A program made the position numbers and the translations under genes. From JALYIM01 sp040003205 (GTDB lineage Bacteria; Acidobacteriota; Terriglobia; Terriglobales; Acidobacteriaceae), in contig JBDUDA010000005.1 of assembly GCA_040003205.1 (NCBI GenBank), positions 1 through 33,456 of the forward strand: DNA of 33,456 nucleotides. Reading direction: 5' to 3'. Shown here one piece after another: positions 23,050-30,036 of this stretch; positions within the stretch are counted from its first letter, which is position 1, and each line of letters opens with the position of its first letter. The notes under the pieces are model-generated. The model saw nothing but the letters and a program-made list of their open reading frames with translations. It searched no databases and had not been told where the DNA came from.

Positions 23050-23967
23050 GTGGACCTGGGCCAGCTTGAGGTGTTTTTATCGGTGGCGCGCGAAGGGCGC
23101 TTTTCCCGCGCGGCGCAGAAGCTTCATCGCACCCAATCGGCGATCAGCCAGTCTATCCGCAAGCTGGAAGAGGAGTTGGGAGAGCCGCTCTTTGACCGCT
23201 CCTCGCGCGATGGCCAACTCACCGACGCCGGAGTCGTGCTTCAGGAATATGCCGCCCAACTTCTGAACCTGCGCGGAAATGCCCACGAAGCTTTGATTGA
23301 GTTACGCGAGCTTCGCAAGGGTAAGTTGGCCATCGCGGCTAACGAGTTCACGGCACTATATTTGCTGCCGGTCTTAGCAGACTTTCGACGCCTGCATCCC
23401 ATGATTCGAATTGTGGTCCATCGGGCGCTCGGCAGTCACATTCCGAACGACGTTTTGCAGCACAATTCTGAAGTTGGCGTCCTGACATACGACCCGCGGC
23501 AACCCCAGCTCGCGTCCATCGTTGTTTATCTGGACGAACTGGTCTTCGTGGTGCCTCCGAAACATCCGCTGGCCAGTGCCGGACAGGTGAGCATACGGCA
23601 GTTGGGCGCGGAGTCGTTCGTCGCCCACATCGTTTCGTCACCCTACCGGGAGAAAGTCATCCAGGCATTTAAGCGGCATAAAACACCATTGCATATGGAT
23701 ATTGAGCTCCCGACCCTTCAAGCCATTAAAAGATTTGTTGCAATGGGAAACGGGGTAGCGTTCCTACCGGAAATCAGCGTGGACAACGAACTTGCTCGCG
23801 GAGAGCTTGTGCGCATTCATGTCCGCGAAGTGCGCCTGCATCGAAAGCTCCGCCTGGTGTATCGCAAGTCTGCCAGTTTAAGTCACGCGGCGCGCGCTTT
23901 TCTTAAGGTGGCGGAAGCTTTGGCGCTGGAACGCCAGGGTAACTATCGCTTCCAGCGCCAGCAGTGA
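23050..23967 (+). CDS. LysR family transcriptional regulator
   Basis: A 305-residue LTTR. The N-terminal winged HTH is clear (LEVFLSVAREGRFSRAAQKL, then RTQSAISQSIRKLEEELGEP), followed by the linker helix and a two-lobed effector domain (KLAIAANEFTALYLLPVL; EVGVLTYDP; VVPPKHPLA; MGNGVAFLPEISV). The start is a GTG at 23050 with AAGGAGGGG just upstream, one of the strongest ribosome sites in the window. It is divergent from leuA, so control of leucine synthesis is a reasonable inference, with an isopropylmalate- or leucine-pathway effector unproven. It is convergent with the STAS gene, 5 bp apart. Confidence 0.92.
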   Translation: MDLGQLEVFLSVAREGRFSRAAQKLHRTQSAISQSIRKLEEELGEPLFDRSSRDGQLTDAGVVLQEYAAQLLNLRGNAHEALIELRELRKGKLAIAANEFTALYLLPVLADFRRLHPMIRIVVHRALGSHIPNDVLQHNSEVGVLTYDPRQPQLASIVVYLDELVFVVPPKHPLASAGQVSIRQLGAESFVAHIVSSPYREKVIQAFKRHKTPLHMDIELPTLQAIKRFVAMGNGVAFLPEISVDNELARGELVRIHVREVRLHRKLRLVYRKSASLSHAARAFLKVAEALALERQGNYRFQRQQ

Positions 23968-23972
23968 TCGGA

Positions 23973-24404
23973 CTAGCGGGCGGCAGCGCCATCCGCGAAC
24001 GAATTAAGGGCGTCTTCCAAAGTGGGATAAATCTGAAACACCGAGGTCAGATTCGTCAGTTTCAGAATTTGGCGAATCCTGGGGGGCGGAGCGGCAAGTT
24101 TCACCGTTCGATTACTGGCTTTGGCCTGCATCCATATCGATACCAACTCACCTAAACCAGTGCCGTCGATCCTCTTTACCTGACTTAAATCGAGGACGAT
24201 TTGCCGCGTGTGCGGAAATATCTTGGCGACTTTCTCTGAAAGCAGCGAGCTCCCTTGGCCGTATACAAGCCGCCCCTGGCAGCAGATGACGGTGACGTTT
24301 CCGCCCGAGCCGACGGCCCCCAGGCTTCTTTCGCCCAGTCTTATAGTCTCTTCGTGATAAACCCCATGCTCCAGCACTGGAGCGCATCCTTGTAATTGAT
24401 TCAT
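23973..24404 (-). CDS. STAS domain protein (anti-anti-sigma factor-like)
   Basis: A 143-residue protein with a SpoIIAA-like STAS domain over about residues 35-140: VICCQGRLVYGQGSSLLSEKV, IVLDLSQVKRIDGTGLGELV and VKLAAPPPRIRQILKLTNLTSVFQIYPTLEDAL. The phosphorylation motif usually reading DSSGLG is DGTGLG, with Thr at the phosphoacceptor position. A role in partner switching with a Ser/Thr kinase and sigma factor is typical of the family; no kinase lies nearby. The first ~30 residues look unstructured. Confidence 0.88.
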   Translation of the reverse strand: MNQLQGCAPVLEHGVYHEETIRLGERSLGAVGSGGNVTVICCQGRLVYGQGSSLLSEKVAKIFPHTRQIVLDLSQVKRIDGTGLGELVSIWMQAKASNRTVKLAAPPPRIRQILKLTNLTSVFQIYPTLEDALNSFADGAAAR

Positions 24405-24437
24405 AGCTTTATCCTAACCAATAGACGAACGGCGAAG

Positions 24438-24491
24438 GTTTCTGCTTTGTAAAATTTAGTTGAAACTTCAGATACATGTGGAAGCAGAAAC
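24438..24491. promoter_or_regulatory. Inverted repeat upstream of the STAS gene
   Basis: Perfect 10-bp arms GTTTCTGCTT (24438-24447) and AAGCAGAAAC (24482-24491) with a 34-bp spacer, starting 34 bp upstream of the STAS start codon. The spacing is too long for a simple terminator. It may be a paired operator. Confidence 0.4.
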
Positions 24492-24575
24492 TAACAACCC
24501 GCACCCGTGAGCGGATCATCGCTTATAAAGATTAGATTGCCAGGTAAGAGTTTTAGATTCTATTATTTATGAGGA

Positions 24576-24594
24576 AGCCGTTGGCATAACGGCT
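24576..24594 (-). terminator. Hairpin directly after the yggX stop
   Basis: Stem AGCCGTT, loop ATGCC and stem AACGGCT on the minus strand, beginning 1 bp after the yggX stop codon. There is no long T run, so termination is plausible but weak. Confidence 0.4.
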
Positions 24595-24595
24595 G

Positions 24596-24874
24596 TCACT
24601 TTTTCTCTTGTGGGACGTATTGGGACGGCAGCGCGGCACCTTCCCCAAAGAAGTATTGCTCCATCTGCTTCACAATCGCTTCCTGATCTTCTTTTCGGGA
24701 GGGATTCAAGCGGTATTCATTGAGCAGCATCTTGCAGAATTCTGTCCATCCCGACCAAGCCTCTTTAGATACGTGTTCGTAGACCCGCTTGCCCAGCTCG
24801 GTGTCAAAGGGCGGCTCATCCAACCCTGGTAGCTCGCGATGAAGTTTGGCGCACATTACCATTCGTTCTGCCAT
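24596..24874 (-). CDS. yggX: Probable Fe(2+)-trafficking protein YggX
   Basis: A 92-residue protein collinear with YggX, which protects Fe-S enzymes from oxidative damage and influences iron trafficking. Shared blocks: the N-terminal MCAKLHRELPGLDEPPF with the conserved Cys, ELGKRVYEHVSKEAWSGW, the MLLNEYRLNPS segment, and the C-terminal MEQYFFGEG...YVPQEKK. AGGA lies about 9 bp before the ATG. It stands alone, but complements the isc operon in the same window. An 8-bp inverted repeat, TTTTTCTT/AAGAAAAA (24927-24947), lies about 50 bp upstream. Confidence 0.94.
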   Translation of the reverse strand: MAERMVMCAKLHRELPGLDEPPFDTELGKRVYEHVSKEAWSGWTEFCKMLLNEYRLNPSRKEDQEAIVKQMEQYFFGEGAALPSQYVPQEKK

Positions 24875-24996
24875 TTGCGAATCTTCCTGAAAGCTTCCAA
24901 ACCAGTCATTGCGTTGGAATTGAGATTTTTTCTTGCGGTAAGAAAAATTATCTCACAAACCAACGCGCCGTGTTTCAGGCAGCATGCGCAAAACAA

Positions 24997-25016
24997 AGAC
25001 CCACCGAAGTGGGTCT
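24997..25016 (-). terminator. Intrinsic terminator with UUCG tetraloop
   Basis: On the minus strand: stem AGACCCAC, loop TTCG, stem GTGGGTCT, followed by TTGTTTTG. The C(UUCG)G loop is the classic extra-stable tetraloop. It lies 28 bp downstream of the stop of the Ser/Thr-rich gene. On the plus strand an AT-rich tract (TATTTTT) also follows, so it may work in both directions. Confidence 0.85.
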
Positions 25017-25043
25017 CATTATTTTTACTGCACGCCGACGCGA

Positions 25044-26060
25044 TTAAGCAGTCGGGGGAGGGGTGGTGCTCGGTGGCGCTGTCGAAGGAGGCGTAGTGCG
25101 AGGTTGCGTGGTGGTCCCAGGAGCTTCCGTGCCCGGAGTGCTTGAGTTTCCCGGGGTGGATGTACCAGAATCCGGAGTGGCTGTTTCAGGCGTCGGCGTT
25201 ACGGCGTCCGGCGTGGCGGTCGTGGATCCAGAAGGGTTGGTGTTCATATCTGGATTGTTCGAAGTAGGCGCGCTGTTTCCCGGAGTCGCCGTAGAGCCGG
25301 GAGTGGTCGCCCCAGTGTTCCCAGAAGTCGAAGTTCCGGTCGCGGAACCCGCAGGTCCGGTCTGGCTGGATGGTGAGCCTGCGGTCGACCCTCCCGCTCC
25401 GGCTGTGCCTGCTGAACCCGCCGCCGTGCCCTGCATGTCAGGAGTCATGAGGACTGCCAGTTCGACATTCTCTTTCAGCGTGGCGCTGGGCCCGCTTCCG
25501 GAAGCATTGCAACTGTCCGCAACCTTGGTGGCGTTGCTAACCTGGAAACTCTTGCTACCAGCAGCCATCCCGTTTGACGGGGTTGACACTGATCCACTAG
25601 CCGATGACCCAGTTGCTGATGACCCACTGGCTGAAGAAGTGCTCGACATCGATCCATTCGCGCCATCCATACTTTTTGCTTCGCCAGCTCCGCTTTGGCC
25701 GGTGACTTGGACCTTGTTGCCCACCAGGGTGCGCAGTGCGTCAAAGTTTCCGGTGAGTTGATAGGTCGCTCCCGCTTGGTCAGTCAACACGTATTTCGCG
25801 CTGGCGGCTGAGCCGGAAAGACATCCGGTCAGTGAACTTGCACTGCTGTCGGTCGGGGAGCTCGAGCTCATGCCCGAACCTGCGCCGCTCTGAGGGGACG
25901 TTTGGGCGTCAGAATGAGTTGTCGTTGGGGTTGTTGGGTCAGTCGAAGGTGTGCTGCTGGTGCCCGTCGTAGAAGTGCTGCTGCCTGTCGTGGCATCTTG
26001 GGCAACTACCCAGGATCCCGCCAGCAGCATCAGTGTCAGAACTGTTGCTTTGGATTTCAT
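25044..26060 (-). CDS. Secreted Ser/Thr/Pro/Gly-rich low-complexity protein
   Basis: 338 residues from the ATG at 26060, chosen because GGAGG lies 6 bp upstream. A Sec signal peptide is clear (MKSKATVLTLMLLAGSWVVAQ). The rest is mostly low-complexity Ser, Thr, Gly, Pro and Ala, with one ordered island around residues 75-125 (LTGCLSG..AKYVLTDQAGATYQLTG..ALRTLVGNKVQVTG) that continues as SKSFQVSNATKVADSC about 50 residues later. The two cysteines, Cys79 and the one in ADSC, may pair. The island resembles small beta-barrel domains common in acidobacterial exported proteins. The C-terminal 120 residues have a loose TPG/TTPP-type repeat. A cell-surface or matrix role is an inference. Confidence 0.8.
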   Translation of the reverse strand: MKSKATVLTLMLLAGSWVVAQDATTGSSTSTTGTSSTPSTDPTTPTTTHSDAQTSPQSGAGSGMSSSSPTDSSASSLTGCLSGSAASAKYVLTDQAGATYQLTGNFDALRTLVGNKVQVTGQSGAGEAKSMDGANGSMSSTSSASGSSATGSSASGSVSTPSNGMAAGSKSFQVSNATKVADSCNASGSGPSATLKENVELAVLMTPDMQGTAAGSAGTAGAGGSTAGSPSSQTGPAGSATGTSTSGNTGATTPGSTATPGNSAPTSNNPDMNTNPSGSTTATPDAVTPTPETATPDSGTSTPGNSSTPGTEAPGTTTQPRTTPPSTAPPSTTPPPTA

Positions 26061-26210
26061 AACCGCCTCCACAGAATGTCGTCGCTACCACCAATGACTC
26101 TAGGCCTGAAAAGAGTGGCCGGAAATCCAGTAGAGCCCTTAGGTAGCGGGGCGAGGTTCACGTACATCGTTTTTGCTCGGTGATTGGAAAAGCTTACGCG
26201 GTTAGCGCTG

Positions 26211-26252
26211 TGCTCTCTGCGTTCTGCTCTCTGCTTTTTGTTTTCTGCTTGG
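26211..26252. repeat. Heptamer tandem array 4 (degenerate)
   Basis: Units TGCTCTC, TGCGTTC, TGCTCTC, TGCTTTT, TGTTTTC and TGCTTGG, preserving the 7-bp period and the TGC core with several substitutions. It lies in the 277-bp interval between the secreted Ser/Thr-rich protein and the flavoprotein gene. Nothing else was supported there. Confidence 0.8.
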
Positions 26253-26349
26253 CTTTTGCCTTAAATGTTCCAACCTTGTTCGTCCCAGCGCGAAAGCAGC
26301 CGGGTCGAAGAAGATGCCGGAATTATTGGATGCAAAGACTCCCATTACA

Positions 26350-27426
26350 CTAGACTGCCCAGCCCGCAACCGCTCCGGACGACCACGCCCACTGAAAGTT
26401 GTAACCCCCTAGTTGCCCGGTAACGTCCACCACTTCTCCGATAAAAAACAGGCCTGGAATTTTGCGGCACTGCATGGTTTTAGAATCAAGCTCGGCAGTA
26501 TCGACTCCTCCGGCCGTGACCTCGGCCTTGTCGTACCCCTCAGTCCCATCCGGAGTGATAGACCACGAATGGACTTGCCGCTCCAATTCGAGCAACCCGG
26601 AGTTTGACCAATCGCGAGGCTGATGCAAGTCCAGCCAACGATTAGCCAAACGGTTTGGAAATAGCTCTTGAAATCTCGACCGTGCCAGGGCCAGGTTCCG
26701 GCCGGGTTGCTCGAGAAGGGGACCAGTGACTTTGACCTCCGGCGCCAGATCAATGGTAATCGGATGGGAAGGTTTCCAGTACGAGGAGATTTGCAGGATC
26801 GCCGGGCCGCTCAATCCGCGATGGGTGATGAGCATTTTCTCGCGAAATCGTTGTTCTTCGATTGCAGAGACGACCTCGGCTGAGACGCCAGCCAGATCAC
26901 AATAGTCTTCCCGGTCTTCGCTATTGAAAACTATTGGCACCAGTGCGGGCCTCGGTTCCCGAATCCGAACTCCGAACTGCCGCGCTAAATCGTATCCGAA
27001 GCCGGTTGCGCCCATTTTGGGAATTGAAAGTCCGCCGGTGGCTACGACCAGAGCCGGAGCGCGGAATTCCTCCCGGGCGGTTCGGACCATAAATTCAGTG
27101 GAATTGGAGACCTCCATTATTTGGCGATTCAGAAGAATCTGGACGCCTGCGGCATCGCACTCCTCCTTCAGCATTCGGACAATCTCGTGCGCCGATCCGT
27201 CGCAAAATAGCTGGCCTAAAGTTTTCTCGTGGTAGGGGATTCTATGTTTCTCGACCAGGTGGATAAAGTCCTCGGCAGCGTATCGGGCCAGCGCGGACCT
27301 GGCAAAGTGCGGGTTAGCAGAAATGAAGTTTTCTGGTCCGCAGTGCAGGTTGGTGAAATTGCAGCGTCCGCCGCCAGAAATTAGTATCTTCTTACCAATG
27401 CGATCGGCACGCTCCACGATGGCCAC
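26350..27426 (-). CDS. BaiN/YhiN (HI0933) family flavoprotein; N-terminus extends upstream without a standard start
   Basis: From the first standard start (GTG at 27426) the product has 358 residues: RIGKKILISGGGRCNFTN, the HI0933 hallmark, then GQLFCDGSAHEIVRMLKEEC, the VVATGGLSIPKMGATGFGYD segment, LITHRGLSGPAILQIS, and the C-terminal FAD motif PGLFFIGEVVDVTGQLGGYNFQWAWSSG. The family normally starts with a GxGxxG Rossmann motif. That motif is encoded in the same frame just upstream (DALILGAGAAGLLCAIEAGKRGRR, codons in 27427-27498), but no ATG, GTG or TTG occurs between it and the stop at 27544-27546. The real start is probably a CTG, ATC or ATT there, or the start is mutated. Some members reduce bile-acid intermediates; the substrate here is unknown. 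Confidence 0.88.
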   Translation of the reverse strand: MAIVERADRIGKKILISGGGRCNFTNLHCGPENFISANPHFARSALARYAAEDFIHLVEKHRIPYHEKTLGQLFCDGSAHEIVRMLKEECDAAGVQILLNRQIMEVSNSTEFMVRTAREEFRAPALVVATGGLSIPKMGATGFGYDLARQFGVRIREPRPALVPIVFNSEDREDYCDLAGVSAEVVSAIEEQRFREKMLITHRGLSGPAILQISSYWKPSHPITIDLAPEVKVTGPLLEQPGRNLALARSRFQELFPNRLANRWLDLHQPRDWSNSGLLELERQVHSWSITPDGTEGYDKAEVTAGGVDTAELDSKTMQCRKIPGLFFIGEVVDVTGQLGGYNFQWAWSSGAVAGWAV

Positions 27427-27638
27427 GCGCCGGCCGCGCTTGCCTGCTTCAATCGCGCACAGCAGTCCGGCGGCGCCCGCTCCGAGAATCAGCGCATCGA
27501 ATTCGTTGGTTTTGCGTGCGATGGCTGAGATAGTTCCAACTTTCTAGTGAGTTCACGGCTCCGGAAGCTACGTTGTCGCGAAACCGAGCATCTGACGTTA
27601 CAGCAACCAAATTTATAGATGTTTCTGGAGAGACTGTC

Positions 27639-28238
27639 TTGAAAAAACAGGCTTTAGCAATCGCCGCATTGGCCTTTACCCTGGTTTTTGCCGCCTCCTC
27701 CGCTCACGCACAGCAGTTTGACGCTGCCTTCGGCTTCAACGCCCTAACCGCGCCGTCTTCCACTTCCACCAGCAGCACCTTCACGCCTTCCGTCAGCGGC
27801 GGAATGTATCCAAGTTTCAGCGCCGATTTTCTTCTGCGGCATCACTTCGGCGTGGGTGCTGAAGTTGCATGGCGAGCTCATCAAGGCCTTTATGGGGGCT
27901 ACCAGCCTTACCGGCCACTCTTTTACGATTTCAATGCGATTTACGTTCCGCAACTCACCAAGAAAGTTTCAGCGGAACTCATGGGCGGAGTCGGCGGCGA
28001 AGATCTAAGATTTTATCAGGGAGTCTACAATTGCAATTTCGTCAGTTGCACCAACTACGTCAGCAGCCAGCACTTTATGGAGCATCTGGGCGCGGGACTT
28101 CGCTTCTACGTTTGGGGACACGTCTTCGTCCGGCCCGAGGCCCACGTCTATTTCGTGAACAACAATCGGGAGTTTAGCTCCAACCGCGCCGGTCGATATG
28201 GTGTCTCCATCGGATACACTTTCGGATCTGGATTTTAA
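27639..28238 (+). CDS. Outer-membrane beta-barrel-like protein
   Basis: 199 residues from a TTG at 27639, which has GGAG 8 bp upstream and gives a clean signal peptide (MKKQALAIAALAFTLVFAASSAHA, cut before QQ). An in-frame extension to 27573 adds 22 residues that would hide the signal peptide. The mature part has alternating hydrophobic beta-strands, such as GGMYPSFSADFLLRHHFGVG, SAELMGGVGGEDLRFYQG, MEHLGAGLRFYVWGHVFVRPEAHVYFV, and ends GRYGVSIGYTFGSGF with a terminal Phe, as expected for Bam-assembled barrels. Two cysteines (NCNFVSC) may form a loop disulfide. The function is unknown. Confidence 0.85.
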   Translation: MKKQALAIAALAFTLVFAASSAHAQQFDAAFGFNALTAPSSTSTSSTFTPSVSGGMYPSFSADFLLRHHFGVGAEVAWRAHQGLYGGYQPYRPLFYDFNAIYVPQLTKKVSAELMGGVGGEDLRFYQGVYNCNFVSCTNYVSSQHFMEHLGAGLRFYVWGHVFVRPEAHVYFVNNNREFSSNRAGRYGVSIGYTFGSGF

Positions 28239-28353
28239 TAGAAATGTAATAAATCGCCCCTCTAGAGTGGGTTAACATAGTGCTTGCGTAGGATTGGTTT
28301 CTGGACTACAACTGCCACTCCGACCACACATCCCCAAAACGAGAGACAGAGCT

Positions 28354-28587
28354 ATGGAATATCATCAGTGCGGTCCCCAAAAGAGCGATTACCGCATGGG
28401 ACGGGAATGCCGATTTTGCCGCCTTGATCCGGATTTCGCATTTCGTCCCAGTCGAGACCGGCAAGTACACGCAAAGTCAGACGATATTGCGTCTGCGCAC
28501 ATTACAGAAGATGGCTATGTTCGCCATCGCATGCTGGAAATCCGCAGGCTGGTGGAGAGAAGTGGAAGCGTCCCTTTAGCCGCCTGA
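28354..28587 (+). CDS. Small hypothetical Cys-containing protein
   Basis: 77 residues from the ATG at 28354 (MEYHQCGPQKSDYRMGRECR), preceded by GAGAGACAGAG. Cys6, Cys19 and Cys22 (CRFC) could bind metal with a His. The C-terminal half is charged and probably helical (YVRHRMLEIRRLVERSG). I recognise no family. An extension to 28294 is possible but lacks coding character. Confidence 0.5.
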   Translation: MEYHQCGPQKSDYRMGRECRFCRLDPDFAFRPSRDRQVHAKSDDIASAHITEDGYVRHRMLEIRRLVERSGSVPLAA

Positions 28588-28659
28588 CCGCCTCGCGTCT
28601 ACGAAACAGTCCTTCTGCCGATCATGTCAGCTCCGTCTTCGCGCCTTACGTGAACTTTC

Positions 28660-29331
28660 ATGAAGCGACCAATCCCGGTGGAACCTCAGTCCACCAGACA
28701 ACTCACAAGCCTCATAAGACAGGCCTGCCTGGTCGCAAAAGATGCCGCCTCGAATGTGCATGAGTTCATCGAAAATTCCTCGAAAATGGCCTTCCTCGCC
28801 GTAAAAGATTGCGAAAAGGAACTTGATCGCATCGAGAGCACGGTAGATCAGACGATCACCAGCGCAATCACGGAGGTCACCGAGGCCGAGGCGCGCGAAC
28901 TTCTCGCCTGTCTTAAATTCATTACTGACCTGGAGCGGATAGGCGATCTTGCATGGTCGATCACGAAGCGGTTGCAGACCAGTACATCAAGAGTGTTTGC
29001 CGATGACAAACGCGACCTCAGCGCCATGGCCGAAACTCTTCGCAGCATGCTGGACCACATCCACCAGGGCTTTGTGGAACGTGAAATCGATCCCGCCAAT
29101 TGGGTGCTGCAAAACGACAGCCAGATTGATGAGCGATGCCGTGCGATGTTCCGCCGCCACTTTGAAAGCACGGTGAGGCGTCCTCGAGAATACAGCACAA
29201 ATTTACTGCTCGTCGCGCAGGCCTTCGAAAGGGCCGGCGATCACGCCAAGAATCTCGCGGAAGAAGTTCTGCACCTGGTGGAGGGCAGAAGCGTGCGCCA
29301 CGAAGTCAAGCGCCGCAAAGCGGAAGCTTAG
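28660..29331 (+). CDS. PhoU-like protein
   Basis: A 223-residue all-helical PhoU-domain protein with both symmetrical metal-binding motifs: LERIGDLAWSI at 91-101 and ERAGDHAKNLAEEV at 190-203. PhoU proteins bind metal clusters and restrain PhoR/Pst signalling or regulate phosphate transporters. No pst or phoBR genes are adjacent, so it may instead belong with a Pit-type transporter elsewhere. The basic tail (RHEVKRRKAEA) is unusual. The start is the ATG at 28660 (MKRPIPVEPQSTRQLT). Confidence 0.9.
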   Translation: MKRPIPVEPQSTRQLTSLIRQACLVAKDAASNVHEFIENSSKMAFLAVKDCEKELDRIESTVDQTITSAITEVTEAEARELLACLKFITDLERIGDLAWSITKRLQTSTSRVFADDKRDLSAMAETLRSMLDHIHQGFVEREIDPANWVLQNDSQIDERCRAMFRRHFESTVRRPREYSTNLLLVAQAFERAGDHAKNLAEEVLHLVEGRSVRHEVKRRKAEA

Positions 29332-29393
29332 TTCGGTTGCTTTCGGGCGCGTAAATTGCCCTTTAGTTGAACACCTGAATTTCAAACAGAATT

Positions 29394-29447
29394 TGTCATC
29401 TCGAGCGGAGCAAAGCGGAACGCTGTGCGCAGTCGAGAGACCTGCTT
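29394..29447. repeat. TGTCA-family repeat, copy 10 (forward)
   Basis: Starts TGTCATCTCGAGCGGAGC and ends CAGTCGAGAGACCTGCTT. The insert (AAAGCGGAACGCTGTGC region) forms an imperfect hairpin and aligns base by base with the insert of copy 6 on the opposite strand. It is paired with copy 11, 22 bp away. Confidence 0.85.
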
Positions 29448-29469
29448 AATTTATGGAATCGAAACAGCA

Positions 29470-29531
29470 GCAGGCCCCTCCACTCGCCAGTCTCTTCGCG
29501 TTGCGAAGTGACTGGGTCGGTCGGGGTGACA
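29470..29531. repeat. TGTCA-family repeat, copy 11 (reverse)
   Basis: Starts GCAGGCCCCTCCACT and ends GGTCGGGGTGACA. The insert is CCAGTC, T, CTTCGC (29487-29499), loop GTT, then GCGAAG, T, GACTGG (29503-29515): two 6-bp stems around one T-T mismatch. It ends 13 bp from the Smr gene stop side. Confidence 0.85.
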
Positions 29532-29544
29532 GCTCCGAAATAGC

Positions 29545-29910
29545 TCACAACACCACAATCGTGATCCCCGGATTTCTTCTACCCAGGTCACGGTCCTGCT
29601 TAAGACTTGGGTTTGATCGAAGAAGGCCCCACGTTTGTTCGTCGGAAATCGTCCAGTCTTCGCCAAAAATGCAGCCCCGAATCGCTCCCGCAGCAACTTT
29701 CTCGCGCAGAACCTTCTGCACTCCGATGCGAATGTCTCCACCAACTCCCGATGAGCCATATCCGTGAATGATTTTCAGGGACTGCAAGCGTTCGTTCGCC
29801 GCCAAGACTAATTCTGTATCCAGGCGCGACAATGCCTGGTAGACCGATGGCATCCCGGCTTCGAGATTGACCGTCTTTATTAACCGCGATGACGCTTTAC
29901 CTGGTGGCAT
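29545..29910 (-). CDS. Smr domain protein
   Basis: A 121-residue Smr (small MutS-related) protein. The core is visible from about residue 13: TVNLEAGMPSVYQALSRLD, then LQSLKIIHGYGSSGVGGDIR with the HGxG motif at 49-52, then VQKVLREKVAAGAIRGCIFGEDW and the C-terminal DRDLGRRNPGITIVVL, which matches the MutS2-type C-terminal end. Smr domains bind or nick nucleic acids. The first strand motif usually reading LDLHG or DLRG is reduced to VNLEAG here, so nuclease activity is uncertain. It is divergent from the PAP2 gene, 126 bp apart. Confidence 0.87.
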   Translation of the reverse strand: MPPGKASSRLIKTVNLEAGMPSVYQALSRLDTELVLAANERLQSLKIIHGYGSSGVGGDIRIGVQKVLREKVAAGAIRGCIFGEDWTISDEQTWGLLRSNPSLKQDRDLGRRNPGITIVVL

Positions 29911-30036
29911 TATTCATAGACCGAGCCCGCAATTCAGCATATTTCTTTGGTCCGAAGTGCCAGATTTGGGAGGTAGCCAGAACAATTCCGATGGCCGAGC
30001 CCGCCATTTTGAGCATCGAATGTTCATACTATAAAC

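Noticed and set aside
27573..27638. Longer N-terminus for the beta-barrel-like protein
   Set aside because: It would place 22 hydrophilic residues before a clear signal peptide, while the TTG at 27639 has GGAG at ideal spacing.
29451..29767. Open frames on both strands across the repeat pair next to the Smr gene
   Set aside because: They include repeat sequence and the antisense of the Smr domain; only the Smr frame shows a conserved fold.
30009..30035. TTGAGC/TATAAA as promoter of the PAP2 gene
   Set aside because: The spacer is only 15 bp, and the -10 box would lie directly at the start codon.
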